Assembly (NCBI GenBank): GCA_001604135.1
Contig: LVAT01000018.1
Span: forward strand, 1-64,000
From: Clostridiales bacterium Firm_14
GTDB lineage: Bacteria; Bacillota; Clostridia; Saccharofermentanales; Saccharofermentanaceae
Length of the DNA: 64,000 nt
Direction: 5' to 3'
In this document: positions 7,218 through 15,941 of the stretch, piece by piece
Position numbering within the stretch: the stretch's first letter is position 1
Layout of the letters: each line of letters opens with the position of its first letter
Notes under the pieces: model-generated
What the model was told of the DNA's origin: nothing
What the model saw: the letters and a program-made list of their open reading frames with translations, nothing else
Database searches by the model: none
Position numbers and translations under genes: made by a program

Positions 7218-9362
7218 TTACTTGAAGATATGATATCTGCTGATGATAGGAGAGATTGTATTTGCTACTGTGGACATGAGTTTGATGAAGATGTCCAGAG
7301 CAACGCCTACAACGTCCTTACGTGTGTCACCGATAGTGTCACCTGTAACAGCTGCCTTGTGCGCAGGAGAGCCCTTTGCGTGGCCCTTGAGCATGCCCTG
7401 CTCGATGTACTTCTTAGCGTTGTCGAATGCACCGCCGGAGTTACCCATGAAGATAGCTCTCGGGATAGCAACGATAGTAGCACCTACGAGGATACCGCCT
7501 ACGAACTCAGGTCCGAGGATGAATCCGCCGATTACAGGGATAAGGAGAGCAAGGACAGAAGGAACAACCATTCTGCGGATAGCTTCCTTAGCAGCCATAG
7601 CGATCATCATGTTGTAGTCAGGCTTAGCCTTGCCGTCAAGAACTTCCTGTGTCATCTGCTTGTCGCCGACGTCAGCCATGATCTTAGCAGCATCGATTGT
7701 GTTATCTGTAAGGATAGCGCTGAAGTATTCAACAAGAGCACCACCGAGGATACCGCCTGCAACTACGAAGAATGTAGCGAAGTTGAGTACCGGAACTGCA
7801 ACGTCACCGGAGTAGCTTCCTACGTAAGCCATGATGAGGGAAACTGTAGCGAATGCTGCAGAACCGATTGCGAAGCCCTTACCGATAGCTGCTGTTGTGT
7901 TACCTACTGCGTCGAGCTTATCTGTGATCTTACGAACGTCAGGTGCGAGGTGGCAAGCTTCTGCAAGTCCGCCTGCGTTATCTGCGATAGGACCGAAAGC
8001 ATCGATGGAAACCGTAGCACCAACGAATGCGAGCATACCGAGAGCGGAGATTGCGATACCGTAAGAACCGCCGATGATACCGGAAACGATCAAAGCGATG
8101 ATGATAACGAGTACAGGGAGAAGAACGGATCTTGAACCTACAGCGTCACCCTTTGTAACAACGAAAGCCTCACCCTCTGTGCACATCTCAGCGATCTTCT
8201 GTGTAGGCTTGTGATCTGTGGATGTGTAGTACTCTGTGATGATACCGATAGCAATACCGGAGATGATTCCCATGATGGAAGAAACCCACGGAGAAGCCCA
8301 GCCGAGCTTGAATTCAGTATAGAGAGGAATGTCCTTGAAAATGAAGAAAGAAGCAACACCGCCGAATACGATCGTGCAGCCTGCAGAGATCCATGTGGAG
8401 AGGTCGAGCTCTCTTGACGGATTGTCGCCCATCTTCTTGATGTTAGCGAGGCCCAAGCCGATAAGGCATCCTACAAGGCCGCAGCCTGCAAGGATGACAG
8501 GGAAAAGGATTGTAGCGTTGAATGTAGCGTCTGTGATCTGTGTCTCACCCTCTGCAAGAGCTGTCTTGAAGAGTGTAACGGAGATCATGATGGAAGCAGA
8601 CATTGTAGCAACGAAAGACTCCAAAAGGTCGGAGCAGTTGCCGGCGATATCGTTAACGTTGTCGCCGATGAAGTCAGCGATCGTGTTAGGGATTCTTGAG
8701 TCATCCTCAGGAAGGTCATGTCTGAGCTTACCAAGGATATCTGAAGAAATATCAGCTGCCTTTGTGTAGTTACCGCCTGCAACACGGTTGAACATAGCAA
8801 CAATGGAGCAGCCGAGTGAATATGTTGAGATTCTCATGATGTAGGGGTTGCAGATAAGACCGATCTGGATCAATCCCTGGCTCTCAGCATCGTGCTGAAT
8901 TCCGCCGAAGCAAAGGAGAACTGCAAGGAAACCCAGCATACCGAAGCCCTGAACTGCGAGTCCGCTGATGGAACCGCCGCAGAGAGCAACCTTAACTGTC
9001 TCTCCGATTGAAAGGCTCTCTCTTGCCTTGTTGGATGTACGAACGTTAGCGTATGTAGCGCTCTGCATACCAAGTACGCAAACGATGGAGCTCATCAAAG
9101 CACCGATGAGGAATGTGATACCGCTTGTCTTCTCAACAAAGAGTGTGAAGATAATTGCTACCGCACCAACAACGATGGCGATGCTCTTGTATTCCGTCTT
9201 AAGGAATGTCTGTGCACCGGAACGGATGATTCCTGATAATTCGATCATCTCAGCGGTTCCTTCAGGCATCTTCTTAATACGGAAGTAGTTGAACGCAACG
9301 TAGATGAGCGCAAGCACAACTACGCCGAGTACGATTAACCAGGAAGATGTTAATAATGACAT
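7218..9362 (-). CDS. hppA: Membrane-bound ion-translocating pyrophosphatase (divergent)
   Basis: A 714-residue polytopic membrane protein that couples pyrophosphate hydrolysis to H+ or Na+ export. The spaced aspartates of the active site are kept (DFIGDNVNDIAG, and PEDD just before). GNTTAAIGKGFAIGSAA has Ala where K+-independent enzymes carry Lys, suggesting the K+-dependent type. Several otherwise near-invariant motifs are changed: GADLVGKVE reads SSDILGKLR, GDNVGD reads GDNVND, and the C-terminal KDTSGPSLN reads KDVVGVALD. It is monocistronic, with a consensus promoter and its own terminator. Ion specificity cannot be decided from sequence. Confidence 0.92.
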   Translation of the reverse strand: MSLLTSSWLIVLGVVVLALIYVAFNYFRIKKMPEGTAEMIELSGIIRSGAQTFLKTEYKSIAIVVGAVAIIFTLFVEKTSGITFLIGALMSSIVCVLGMQSATYANVRTSNKARESLSIGETVKVALCGGSISGLAVQGFGMLGFLAVLLCFGGIQHDAESQGLIQIGLICNPYIMRISTYSLGCSIVAMFNRVAGGNYTKAADISSDILGKLRHDLPEDDSRIPNTIADFIGDNVNDIAGNCSDLLESFVATMSASIMISVTLFKTALAEGETQITDATFNATILFPVILAGCGLVGCLIGLGLANIKKMGDNPSRELDLSTWISAGCTIVFGGVASFFIFKDIPLYTEFKLGWASPWVSSIMGIISGIAIGIITEYYTSTDHKPTQKIAEMCTEGEAFVVTKGDAVGSRSVLLPVLVIIIALIVSGIIGGSYGIAISALGMLAFVGATVSIDAFGPIADNAGGLAEACHLAPDVRKITDKLDAVGNTTAAIGKGFAIGSAAFATVSLIMAYVGSYSGDVAVPVLNFATFFVVAGGILGGALVEYFSAILTDNTIDAAKIMADVGDKQMTQEVLDGKAKPDYNMMIAMAAKEAIRRMVVPSVLALLIPVIGGFILGPEFVGGILVGATIVAIPRAIFMGNSGGAFDNAKKYIEQGMLKGHAKGSPAHKAAVTGDTIGDTRKDVVGVALDIFIKLMSTVANTISPIISRYHIFK

Positions 9363-9451
9363 ATACCGGGCCCCTCTCTTTTAAGAATTTTGATATAGAT
9401 TTTGTGAAGCATTTGGGCATAATAACCCTACCTCATTGCAAACCGAAAACG

Positions 9452-9480
9452 ATTATACATATAAAAATATGCTTTGACAA
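9452..9480 (-). promoter_or_regulatory. hppA promoter
   Basis: TTGTCA (9475-9480), a 17-nt spacer and perfect TATAAT (9452-9457) on the minus strand, 90 nt upstream of the start. This is one of the best sigma-A matches in the window and suggests strong expression. Confidence 0.75.
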
Positions 9481-9481
9481 T

Positions 9482-9500
9482 CAAAAAAAATCGGAATTTT
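9482..9500 (-). terminator. Weak terminator after ftsY
   Basis: A short CGGA/TCCG stem with a 4-nt AT loop followed by eight T on the minus strand, 28 nt past the ftsY stop. The long T-run supports termination; the stem is weak. Confidence 0.4.
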
Positions 9501-9527
9501 CCGTATAAAACAGCGATTTTTTACGAA

Positions 9528-10442
9528 TTATTCGTTGATGAGCGAATCGACAAAAAGATCGGGATCGAAATCAGCCAGATCCTCCACGCTCTCACCGAGT
9601 CCGGCAAGTACGATCGGCTTTTTGGACTGGAAAGCTACGGCTATTGCAACGCCGCCCTTTGCGCTTCCGTCGAGCTTTGTGATGCCGATGTAATCAAGTC
9701 CCGTAACCTCGCCGAAGCCCTCCGCCTGGATAACGGCATTCTGGCCTGTCGTGGCATCGATTATGAGCAGCGACTTAATGGCTGCATCAGGAGCTTCACG
9801 CTCGATGACGCGTCTTATTTTCGCGAGCTCTTCCATGAGATTCTTCTTGTTATGGAGACGTCCTGCAGTATCTACGAGGAGCACGTCCGTACCCCTTGCC
9901 TGTGCTGCGTGGATGGCATCGAAAACAACGGATGCGGGATCTGCTCCCTCCTGCTCCTGAGCGATAACGGCCGTTCCGGTCCTCTCGCCCCAAGTCTTAA
10001 GCTGGCCGACAGCAGCCGCACGGAAAGTATCGCAGGCAGCCATAAGGACCTTCTTGCCTTCCTTCTTATATCTTGCAGCGAGCTTGCCGGATGTAGTCGT
10101 CTTACCTGTTCCGTTAACGCCGATCATGAGGATGATGTTGAGCTTGCCGGGTTCGATCTCAACCTTTTGGGGCTCACCTAAGATCTCAAGCATCCTCTCC
10201 TTTACCGATGCAAGGACAGCTTCCTTGCTGTCATCACCGGTCTTTCTGATATTCTGCTTGACCCTGTCCATGATGTCGTCTGCTGCCTGAACACCGCAGT
10301 CAGCCCTTATCATGAGCTCTTCAAGTTCATCTAACATATCCTCATCGAAATGGCCTGAAGATGCGGCAAGCTTTGTGAAGCTTCCGGCAAAGAAACTTCT
10401 GGTCTTTTCGAGTCCTCTTTTAAACAGATCAGCTAATCCCAT
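9528..10442 (-). CDS. ftsY: Signal recognition particle receptor FtsY
   Basis: A 304-residue SRP GTPase that docks ribosome-SRP complexes at the membrane for co-translational insertion. A helical N domain (about 1-85) precedes the G domain, with P-loop GVNGTGKTTTSGKLA near 112-125. Further motifs are DTFRAAAVGQL, DTAGRLHNKKNLM and TKLDGSAKGG. The acidic A domain of longer FtsY proteins is missing, as is common in Gram-positives. Its ATG overlaps the smc stop (TAATG). Confidence 0.97.
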   Translation of the reverse strand: MGLADLFKRGLEKTRSFFAGSFTKLAASSGHFDEDMLDELEELMIRADCGVQAADDIMDRVKQNIRKTGDDSKEAVLASVKERMLEILGEPQKVEIEPGKLNIILMIGVNGTGKTTTSGKLAARYKKEGKKVLMAACDTFRAAAVGQLKTWGERTGTAVIAQEQEGADPASVVFDAIHAAQARGTDVLLVDTAGRLHNKKNLMEELAKIRRVIEREAPDAAIKSLLIIDATTGQNAVIQAEGFGEVTGLDYIGITKLDGSAKGGVAIAVAFQSKKPIVLAGLGESVEDLADFDPDLFVDSLINE

Positions 10443-13400
10443 TATTTAAGCTCCATTGACAATATCTTGGATACGCCGCGCTCAGCCATCGTGACACCGT
10501 ACATCTGGTCGCACGCTTCCATCGTGCCCTTACGGTGCGTAACAAGGATGAACTGGGACTTGGCAGAGTGTCTTCTTACGAAGTCCGTAAATCTCGTGAT
10601 ATTAACGTCGTCTAATGCCGCCTCGACCTCGTCTAATATAACGAACGGAGAAGGCTTCAATTCCTGAATTGCGAACAGGAGTCCGATAGCCGTAAGGCAG
10701 CGCTCACCGCCTGACAGGAGTGAGAGATTCTGGAGTTTCTTTCCCGGTGGCTGTGCCTTGATGTCGATGGCGCACTCCAGTACGTCCTCCGAATCGTTGC
10801 CCAGGATTATCTCAGCAGTACCGCCGCCGAAGAGATCGGTGAAGACCTGGCTGAAGTTCTTGTTGATCGTATCGAAATGCTCCGTGAATTCGGATCTCAT
10901 CTTTGTGAGGAGGTCATCTATTACCTTCTCCAGATCCTTTTTAGCAGCTTCGATGTCGTCTCTTTGCTTGGTCATGAAATCGAGTCGCTCGGAAAGCTCT
11001 GAGAATTCCTGGAGAGCACCGAGGTTAACAGGACCCAGCGCCTTAATGGCATTCTTCAAAGTCTGTATCCTCTTCGTCTGCTCGCCGATCTTTGTAACGG
11101 GCTCAACGGAATCTTTGATGTTGTCATATGTTGTCTCGTAATCTTCCCAGAGCCTGTTCTTGTTCTGGTCGATCTCGAAAATGATCTTATCGTATTTGGA
11201 TACGTGGGCATTGAGCTTAGCCTGAAGTTCGCTTATCTCATTGCCGCTTGCAGCAAGCCTGTCACCGAAGGAAGAAAGGTCACCCGAGAGGTTCGATCTC
11301 TGCTCGAAGAGCTTTGAGATAACGTCCTCTAATACCTTCTGCTGCTTGGAATTCTCATCGAGCTTGGCATCAAGGTCATTGATCTCCTTGGTAATGCTGT
11401 TGACAGTATCCTTGGCTTCCCGGATCTGGGAATCGAACTTGTCTCTTCCCTGTTTTGCCTCTTCGATCTGCTTCTTGATGTGGCCTGCGAGATCCAAGAT
11501 ACCGCTTCTTTCAGTGAGCTTGCGCTCAGCAAGGGAAGCTGCCTCCCTGACCTTTGCTACGATCTGCTCGAGCTTTACAGCCTGCTCTTCAGAGAGCTTC
11601 TGCTGCTCTTCGATCTCTTCCTGGAAATCTGCGAGCTCGCCGTTGATATCTCTTTCGATGCGTGTGAGTTCTTCCATATCCTCTTCAAGTCTCAACTTGG
11701 ACTTGGATACCGACTGCATGTTCTCATCGAAGTTTGCAAGGGTCTCCTCAGTCTCTTCAAGTCTCGTCTTGGTATTGTTGTATTCGCCTTCAGCCTTTAC
11801 TTCCTCTAACTGATAGAACTTAAGCTGCTCGCCTAACTGTGCAAGTTCACGCTTGATCGTTCCGATGTCATCGTCAACTTCCTGACGCTGGTCTTCGGAA
11901 TCAGCAAGCTTAGCTTCAAGTTCTGCAACGACTTTGGTAAGTGATTCGATCTCTGCCCTTCTGCCGATAACGCCTGTTCCTGCGCCGGTCTTCTTAATCG
12001 AACCGCCCGTAAGTGATCCGCCCGGGTTAACGGAATCGCCTTCCAATGTCATGACCTTATAGGCACGGCCTGTCTTGGAAGCGATTATTCTTGCGCTGTC
12101 TAAGTCGTGAGCAACGATTATCCTGCCTAAAAGGTTTGCGACGATATCTTCAAGGTCACGGCTTGACTTAACAAGGTCTGAAGCAACACCGATATATCCG
12201 TTGACGCTCTTTGCCTTGCGCAGATCATCCTCGTCCACATATCTTGCCCTGATGTTCTCGATAGGCAGGAAAGTAACTCTTCCGAGACGTTTTTCCTTAA
12301 GATATCCGATGAGTTCGGCAGCATCAGCTTCGCTCTTGGTTACTATGTTGTTGAGCGCATTTCCCAGAGCTGTCTCAATTGCAGTCTCATACTTGCTGTC
12401 AGTATTGATAAGATCTCCCAAGACGCCTACCATGAGACGCTTAACTGATCTGTCACTGTCAGCAGCATCCAAAAGGCGCTTTACGGATTCCTGATATCCT
12501 TCCTTACGCCTCTCAATATCCTTCAAAGTCTGAAGCTTTGACTCTTCAGCAGAAAGTTTCTTATTGTTTACTTCGAAAAACTGGTTAAGTTCGACCTGGC
12601 GGCCTCTTAACTCCTCAAGTTTCTTGTTGCGGACATCGATGTCCTTCGTGACATCGCCCTTGATCTTCTTTATCTCGTCTAAGGCCTTCTCTTCATCCTG
12701 GAGCTTCGTGCTTAATTCAGCCTTGCCGCTCTCGGATTGCGCTCTTGCCTCCTGCATGTCCCTGATCTTATCGTCAAGGGCAGAGATTCCGGCCTGGCAC
12801 TCTGTGAGCTTCTTCCTTGTCTCGAAGAGCTCTTCGGTCTTGGCCTTTACCTTTGAATCGGCTTTGCCGGCTTCCTTTCTGCTGGCTTCGTACTCTTCAA
12901 ACTTTGCAAGACGCTCCTTATCGAGCTCCTCGCTTAAGAGCTTGGCATCGTTGGCAGCTTTTAAGAGGCTGTCGGCCTTGGCTTTCTTCTCATTTAACTC
13001 ATTAGTGAGCTTCTCGACCGTCTCATCCGTGGACTCCATGTCGGACTTGAGTTCTTCGATCCTCTGGTTAGTCTGGTTAAGCCTTTCAATTGAGACCTTC
13101 TTATCAGTCTGTGTCTCGTGCTCGAACTCGGTGAGGTCAGAAAGCTCCTGTCTCTTATCCTCGATCTCGTTCTCCAGAGTCTCAGTCTTCGAGATTATCT
13201 CCTGGTGGCTCTTACGAAGATTCAGGTATTCGTCTTCACGCTCCTTGATCTCCTTTTCGAGCTGCTCCTTAAGACCGGCGGAATCGCCCATCTCGCGGTT
13301 TGCTTCCGTGATCTTATGGACAAGCAGTGAAGTCTCAAGTCTCTTGAGCTCCTCATAATTCTCATTAAACTTACGCGCCTTTCCGGCCTGCTCTTCGAGA

Positions 13401-14011
13401 GGTCCCTTGCGCTCTTCGAGTTCGCCTAAGATGTCATTGATCCTGACAAGGTTCTGCTCAGTGCTGTTGAGCTTTCTCTGAGCCTCGTCCTTTCTGACAC
13501 GGTATTTAACGATACCGGACGCTTCCTCGATGACCCTTCTTCTGTCCTCGGACTTCGTAGAGAGGATATCATCGACTCGGCCCTGTCCTACGAGCGAATA
13601 GCCGTCACGGCCAAGACCCGTATCAAGGAAAAGGACCGTAATGTCCTTAAGACGGCAGTTTACCTTATTGATCTGGTATTCAGACTCGCCGGAACGGTAA
13701 AGTCTTCTGGTGATGCAGATCTCAGGGAAACCGTAATCTATATATCCGTCGGAATTATCGAAAGTGATGGATACTTCGGCATAGTTCATGGAACGCCTTG
13801 CGGATGTACCGTTGAAGATGACGTCCTCCATCTTGCCGCCACGGAGCTGCTTGACGCTCTGCTCGCCCAAAACCCAGCGGACAGCGTCACTGATATTGGA
13901 CTTACCTGATCCGTTAGGTCCAACCACGGCCGTAAGACCGCGGTCAAAGTCAATACAGGTATAGTCGGGGAATGATTTGAACCCCTGAAGCTCTAATTTC
14001 TTTAGATACAT
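10442..14011 (-). CDS. smc: Chromosome segregation protein SMC
   Basis: A 1189-residue condensin ATPase with the full SMC plan. The N-terminal Walker A is GPNGSGKSNISDAVRW (about 32-47). Long coiled coils follow (about 165-500 and 680-1020). The hinge lies around 515-665. The C-terminal signature LSGGERCLTAIGLL and Walker B FVILDEVEAALDD close the ATPase. It compacts and segregates the chromosome with ScpA/ScpB, which are not in this window. The gene lies in the conserved rnc-smc-ftsY order, 83 nt after rnc. A possible TATAAT in that gap suggests a second promoter. Confidence 0.97.
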   Translation of the reverse strand: MYLKKLELQGFKSFPDYTCIDFDRGLTAVVGPNGSGKSNISDAVRWVLGEQSVKQLRGGKMEDVIFNGTSARRSMNYAEVSITFDNSDGYIDYGFPEICITRRLYRSGESEYQINKVNCRLKDITVLFLDTGLGRDGYSLVGQGRVDDILSTKSEDRRRVIEEASGIVKYRVRKDEAQRKLNSTEQNLVRINDILGELEERKGPLEEQAGKARKFNENYEELKRLETSLLVHKITEANREMGDSAGLKEQLEKEIKEREDEYLNLRKSHQEIISKTETLENEIEDKRQELSDLTEFEHETQTDKKVSIERLNQTNQRIEELKSDMESTDETVEKLTNELNEKKAKADSLLKAANDAKLLSEELDKERLAKFEEYEASRKEAGKADSKVKAKTEELFETRKKLTECQAGISALDDKIRDMQEARAQSESGKAELSTKLQDEEKALDEIKKIKGDVTKDIDVRNKKLEELRGRQVELNQFFEVNNKKLSAEESKLQTLKDIERRKEGYQESVKRLLDAADSDRSVKRLMVGVLGDLINTDSKYETAIETALGNALNNIVTKSEADAAELIGYLKEKRLGRVTFLPIENIRARYVDEDDLRKAKSVNGYIGVASDLVKSSRDLEDIVANLLGRIIVAHDLDSARIIASKTGRAYKVMTLEGDSVNPGGSLTGGSIKKTGAGTGVIGRRAEIESLTKVVAELEAKLADSEDQRQEVDDDIGTIKRELAQLGEQLKFYQLEEVKAEGEYNNTKTRLEETEETLANFDENMQSVSKSKLRLEEDMEELTRIERDINGELADFQEEIEEQQKLSEEQAVKLEQIVAKVREAASLAERKLTERSGILDLAGHIKKQIEEAKQGRDKFDSQIREAKDTVNSITKEINDLDAKLDENSKQQKVLEDVISKLFEQRSNLSGDLSSFGDRLAASGNEISELQAKLNAHVSKYDKIIFEIDQNKNRLWEDYETTYDNIKDSVEPVTKIGEQTKRIQTLKNAIKALGPVNLGALQEFSELSERLDFMTKQRDDIEAAKKDLEKVIDDLLTKMRSEFTEHFDTINKNFSQVFTDLFGGGTAEIILGNDSEDVLECAIDIKAQPPGKKLQNLSLLSGGERCLTAIGLLFAIQELKPSPFVILDEVEAALDDVNITRFTDFVRRHSAKSQFILVTHRKGTMEACDQMYGVTMAERGVSKILSMELK

Positions 14012-14094
14012 CCTATAGTCAGTTCCGTCTTATCAGAAATAATTAACCTTAGCATTATAACAAAAACAACGCCTTTTTGTAGGACAATCTGTTA

Positions 14095-14805
14095 TCAGCA
14101 GCCCTCAGGGTAAAGGCGCATATACTCCTTCAAACCCTTCTCGGCACCTTTCTGCTCGGCATCCTTCTTGCTGTGTCCCGTAGCCGAAGCCAGGAGCACG
14201 TCATCGGAATAAACACTGACGTCGAATTCTTTCATATGGGCAGGGCCGCGCTCTCCGGTCACTTCAAATCTGATCTTATGCTGGAAGCCTCTGGTCTGCG
14301 CGAGTTCTAAAAGCCTGCTCTTGTAATCCAGGAAGATCTCTCCGTTAACGGCCTTGTTGACCGTTTCGGTAAGATTTTTCAGGATACATTTCTTCGCCTG
14401 TTCGAATCCGCCGTCGAAATATACCGCCGCGATAACTGACTCAAAGCAGTCAGCAAGCGTCGAATCCTTATCGTTGCCGCCGCTCTGCGCTTCGCCCTTT
14501 CCGAGGAGCAGATAATCGCCCAGATGGAGCTTTCTGGCTACTTCGGCAAAAGACTTCTCGCAAACGGAGACACTTCTCATCTTTGAGAGATATCCTTCAT
14601 CAGCCTGAGGCTTTAACTCATAGATCATCTGGCCGACAACAACGTCCAAAACCGCGTCACCTATGAACTCAAGTCTCTGGTTGGACTCCCAATGACCTCT
14701 TCCCATCTCGAAAACGTAGGTCGTATGTGTAAAAGCCGTCTCAAGGAGAGACTTATTCACAAAGGTATAACCCAAATCCTGTTCTAATCTTGAATAGTCT
14801 GTCAT
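14095..14805 (-). CDS. rnc: Ribonuclease III
   Basis: A 236-residue double-strand-specific endonuclease that processes rRNA precursors and structured mRNAs. The RNase III signature near residue 45 is NQRLEFIGDAVLDVVVG, with the acidic catalytic residues; a further acidic position lies in DCFESVIAAVYFDGG. A C-terminal double-stranded RNA-binding domain (about 165-235) ends in DAEQKGAEKGLKEYM. The start at 14805 (MTDYSRLEQDLGYTF) matches family N-termini. The extension to 14856 runs through a hairpin and is less likely. It is a natural candidate enzyme for the pnp leader stem. Confidence 0.95.
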   Translation of the reverse strand: MTDYSRLEQDLGYTFVNKSLLETAFTHTTYVFEMGRGHWESNQRLEFIGDAVLDVVVGQMIYELKPQADEGYLSKMRSVSVCEKSFAEVARKLHLGDYLLLGKGEAQSGGNDKDSTLADCFESVIAAVYFDGGFEQAKKCILKNLTETVNKAVNGEIFLDYKSRLLELAQTRGFQHKIRFEVTGERGPAHMKEFDVSVYSDDVLLASATGHSKKDAEQKGAEKGLKEYMRLYPEGC

Positions 14806-14821
14806 AGTCTTATTTACAATA

Positions 14822-14853
14822 ACGGCTGAATGCATTGATTTGCACCCAGCCGT
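14822..14853 (-). terminator. Hairpin between acpP and rnc (partial terminator)
   Basis: ACGGCTG (14822-14828) pairs with CAGCCGT (14847-14853), with an inner TGCA/TGCA extension. The T-run is poor, so it may only attenuate read-through from the highly expressed acpP into rnc. Confidence 0.5.
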
Positions 14854-14896
14854 CAAAACTTTTGAAGTTAATTCAGAGATTTAAATCTCCGGTATA

Positions 14897-15142
14897 TTAG
14901 CCCTCTGTGAGGCTCTGAATATACTCGACTGCATCCTTGACGGTAACAACCTTCTCAGCTACATCATCAGGGATCTCAATATCAAACTCCTGCTCCATAG
15001 CCATAACGAGCTCAACCATGTCAAGAGAATCAGCGTTAAGATCATCTACGAAAGAGGAATCCTCTGTGATTGTATCCTCATCTACACCGAGCTGATCAAC
15101 GATCATCTGCTTAATCGAGTTGAAAAGTTCTTCATTTGACAT
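14897..15142 (-). CDS. acpP: Acyl carrier protein
   Basis: An 81-residue acidic carrier for fatty-acid and phospholipid synthesis. The phosphopantetheine attachment site is the Ser in [17 protein letters not shown], near residue 40, and the EFDIEIPDD helix follows. The gene has a strong GGAGG ribosome binding site and its own promoter. It precedes rnc-smc-ftsY, an order common in Firmicutes. Confidence 0.97.
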   Translation of the reverse strand: MSNEELFNSIKQMIVDQLGVDEDTITEDSSFVDDLNADSLDMVELVMAMEQEFDIEIPDDVAEKVVTVKDAVEYIQSLTEG

Positions 15143-15185
15143 AAATTTGTACCTCCGTACGATTCATTAGAAAATCTACAAGTTG

Positions 15186-15214
15186 TTTTTAATGTAAGAC
15201 ACGACTTTTGTCAA
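15186..15214 (-). promoter_or_regulatory. acpP promoter
   Basis: Perfect TTGACA (15209-15214), a 17-nt spacer and TAAAAA (15186-15191) on the minus strand, about 45 nt before the acpP start. Confidence 0.55.
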
Positions 15215-15247
15215 TAGGTTATTTTGACTATCGAAGTTCTTTGACAT

Positions 15248-15865
15248 TTAGCCTTTCAGATACTGCTTACCTTTAATAAGATAGTCAATGCCTGAAACAA
15301 TAGTCATAATAACACATATTGCGAAAAGTATATCCCCAATTATCGTGACCGCATTTATCGCGATCGGATAACCATTAAAACCTAAACCGAAGATCTTAAG
15401 GAGCAAAGGCTCAAACATAAGGTAGATGAGGGCTATCATCTGGATCACGGTCTTGACCTTGCCGATCATTTTTGCTGCAATTACCTCGCCTTTTGCCGCA
15501 GCGATCATACGAAGACCGGATACTGCGAACTCTCTTAAGATGATGATCATTACCGCCCAAGCGGAAATCCTTCCTAAACCGATAAATGCCAGCATGATGC
15601 TTATGACAAGGATCTTATCTGCCAGAGAATCAAGGAATTTGCCCAGATCCGTGATGAGATTGTACTTTCTGGCTATCTTGCCGTCGAACATATCCGTAAA
15701 TGAAGCGATAATAAAGACGACCGCAGCAACTATCATGCCGTAGGAATTGATAAAACTGTTCCAGCCGGAAGGCTCCCAGCCGAATAAATTTATCGGGAGC
15801 ATAAAAAGAAGCGTGACCGGCACAAGAACGATCCTCAAGATAGATAACTTGTTTGGAAGATTCAT
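15248..15865 (-). CDS. pgsA: CDP-diacylglycerol-glycerol-3-phosphate 3-phosphatidyltransferase
   Basis: Makes phosphatidylglycerol phosphate from CDP-diacylglycerol and glycerol-3-phosphate, the committed step to anionic phospholipids. The full CDP-alcohol phosphotransferase motif is present near residues 58-85: DMFDGKIAR, eight residues, then GKFLDSLAD. About six hydrophobic segments surround it in 205 residues. It lies downstream of rimO in the same orientation, a common pairing in Clostridia. Confidence 0.95.
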   Translation of the reverse strand: MNLPNKLSILRIVLVPVTLLFMLPINLFGWEPSGWNSFINSYGMIVAAVVFIIASFTDMFDGKIARKYNLITDLGKFLDSLADKILVISIMLAFIGLGRISAWAVMIIILREFAVSGLRMIAAAKGEVIAAKMIGKVKTVIQMIALIYLMFEPLLLKIFGLGFNGYPIAINAVTIIGDILFAICVIMTIVSGIDYLIKGKQYLKG

Positions 15866-15941
15866 GACCTATTGCTCCTTTATTACTAAATATGAAGTCT
15901 TCAAAGACAACACACTAATAATACACAGAAATCCCTATCCG

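Noticed and set aside
7230-8135. A 301-codon plus-strand open frame
   Set aside because: It lies wholly antisense to hppA, has a Cys/Ser/Asp-rich improbable composition and no ribosome binding site; it is a shadow of codon bias.
9474-10181. A 235-codon plus-strand frame opposite ftsY
   Set aside because: Antisense to a conserved gene, with no motif and no upstream binding site; it begins in the hppA promoter region.
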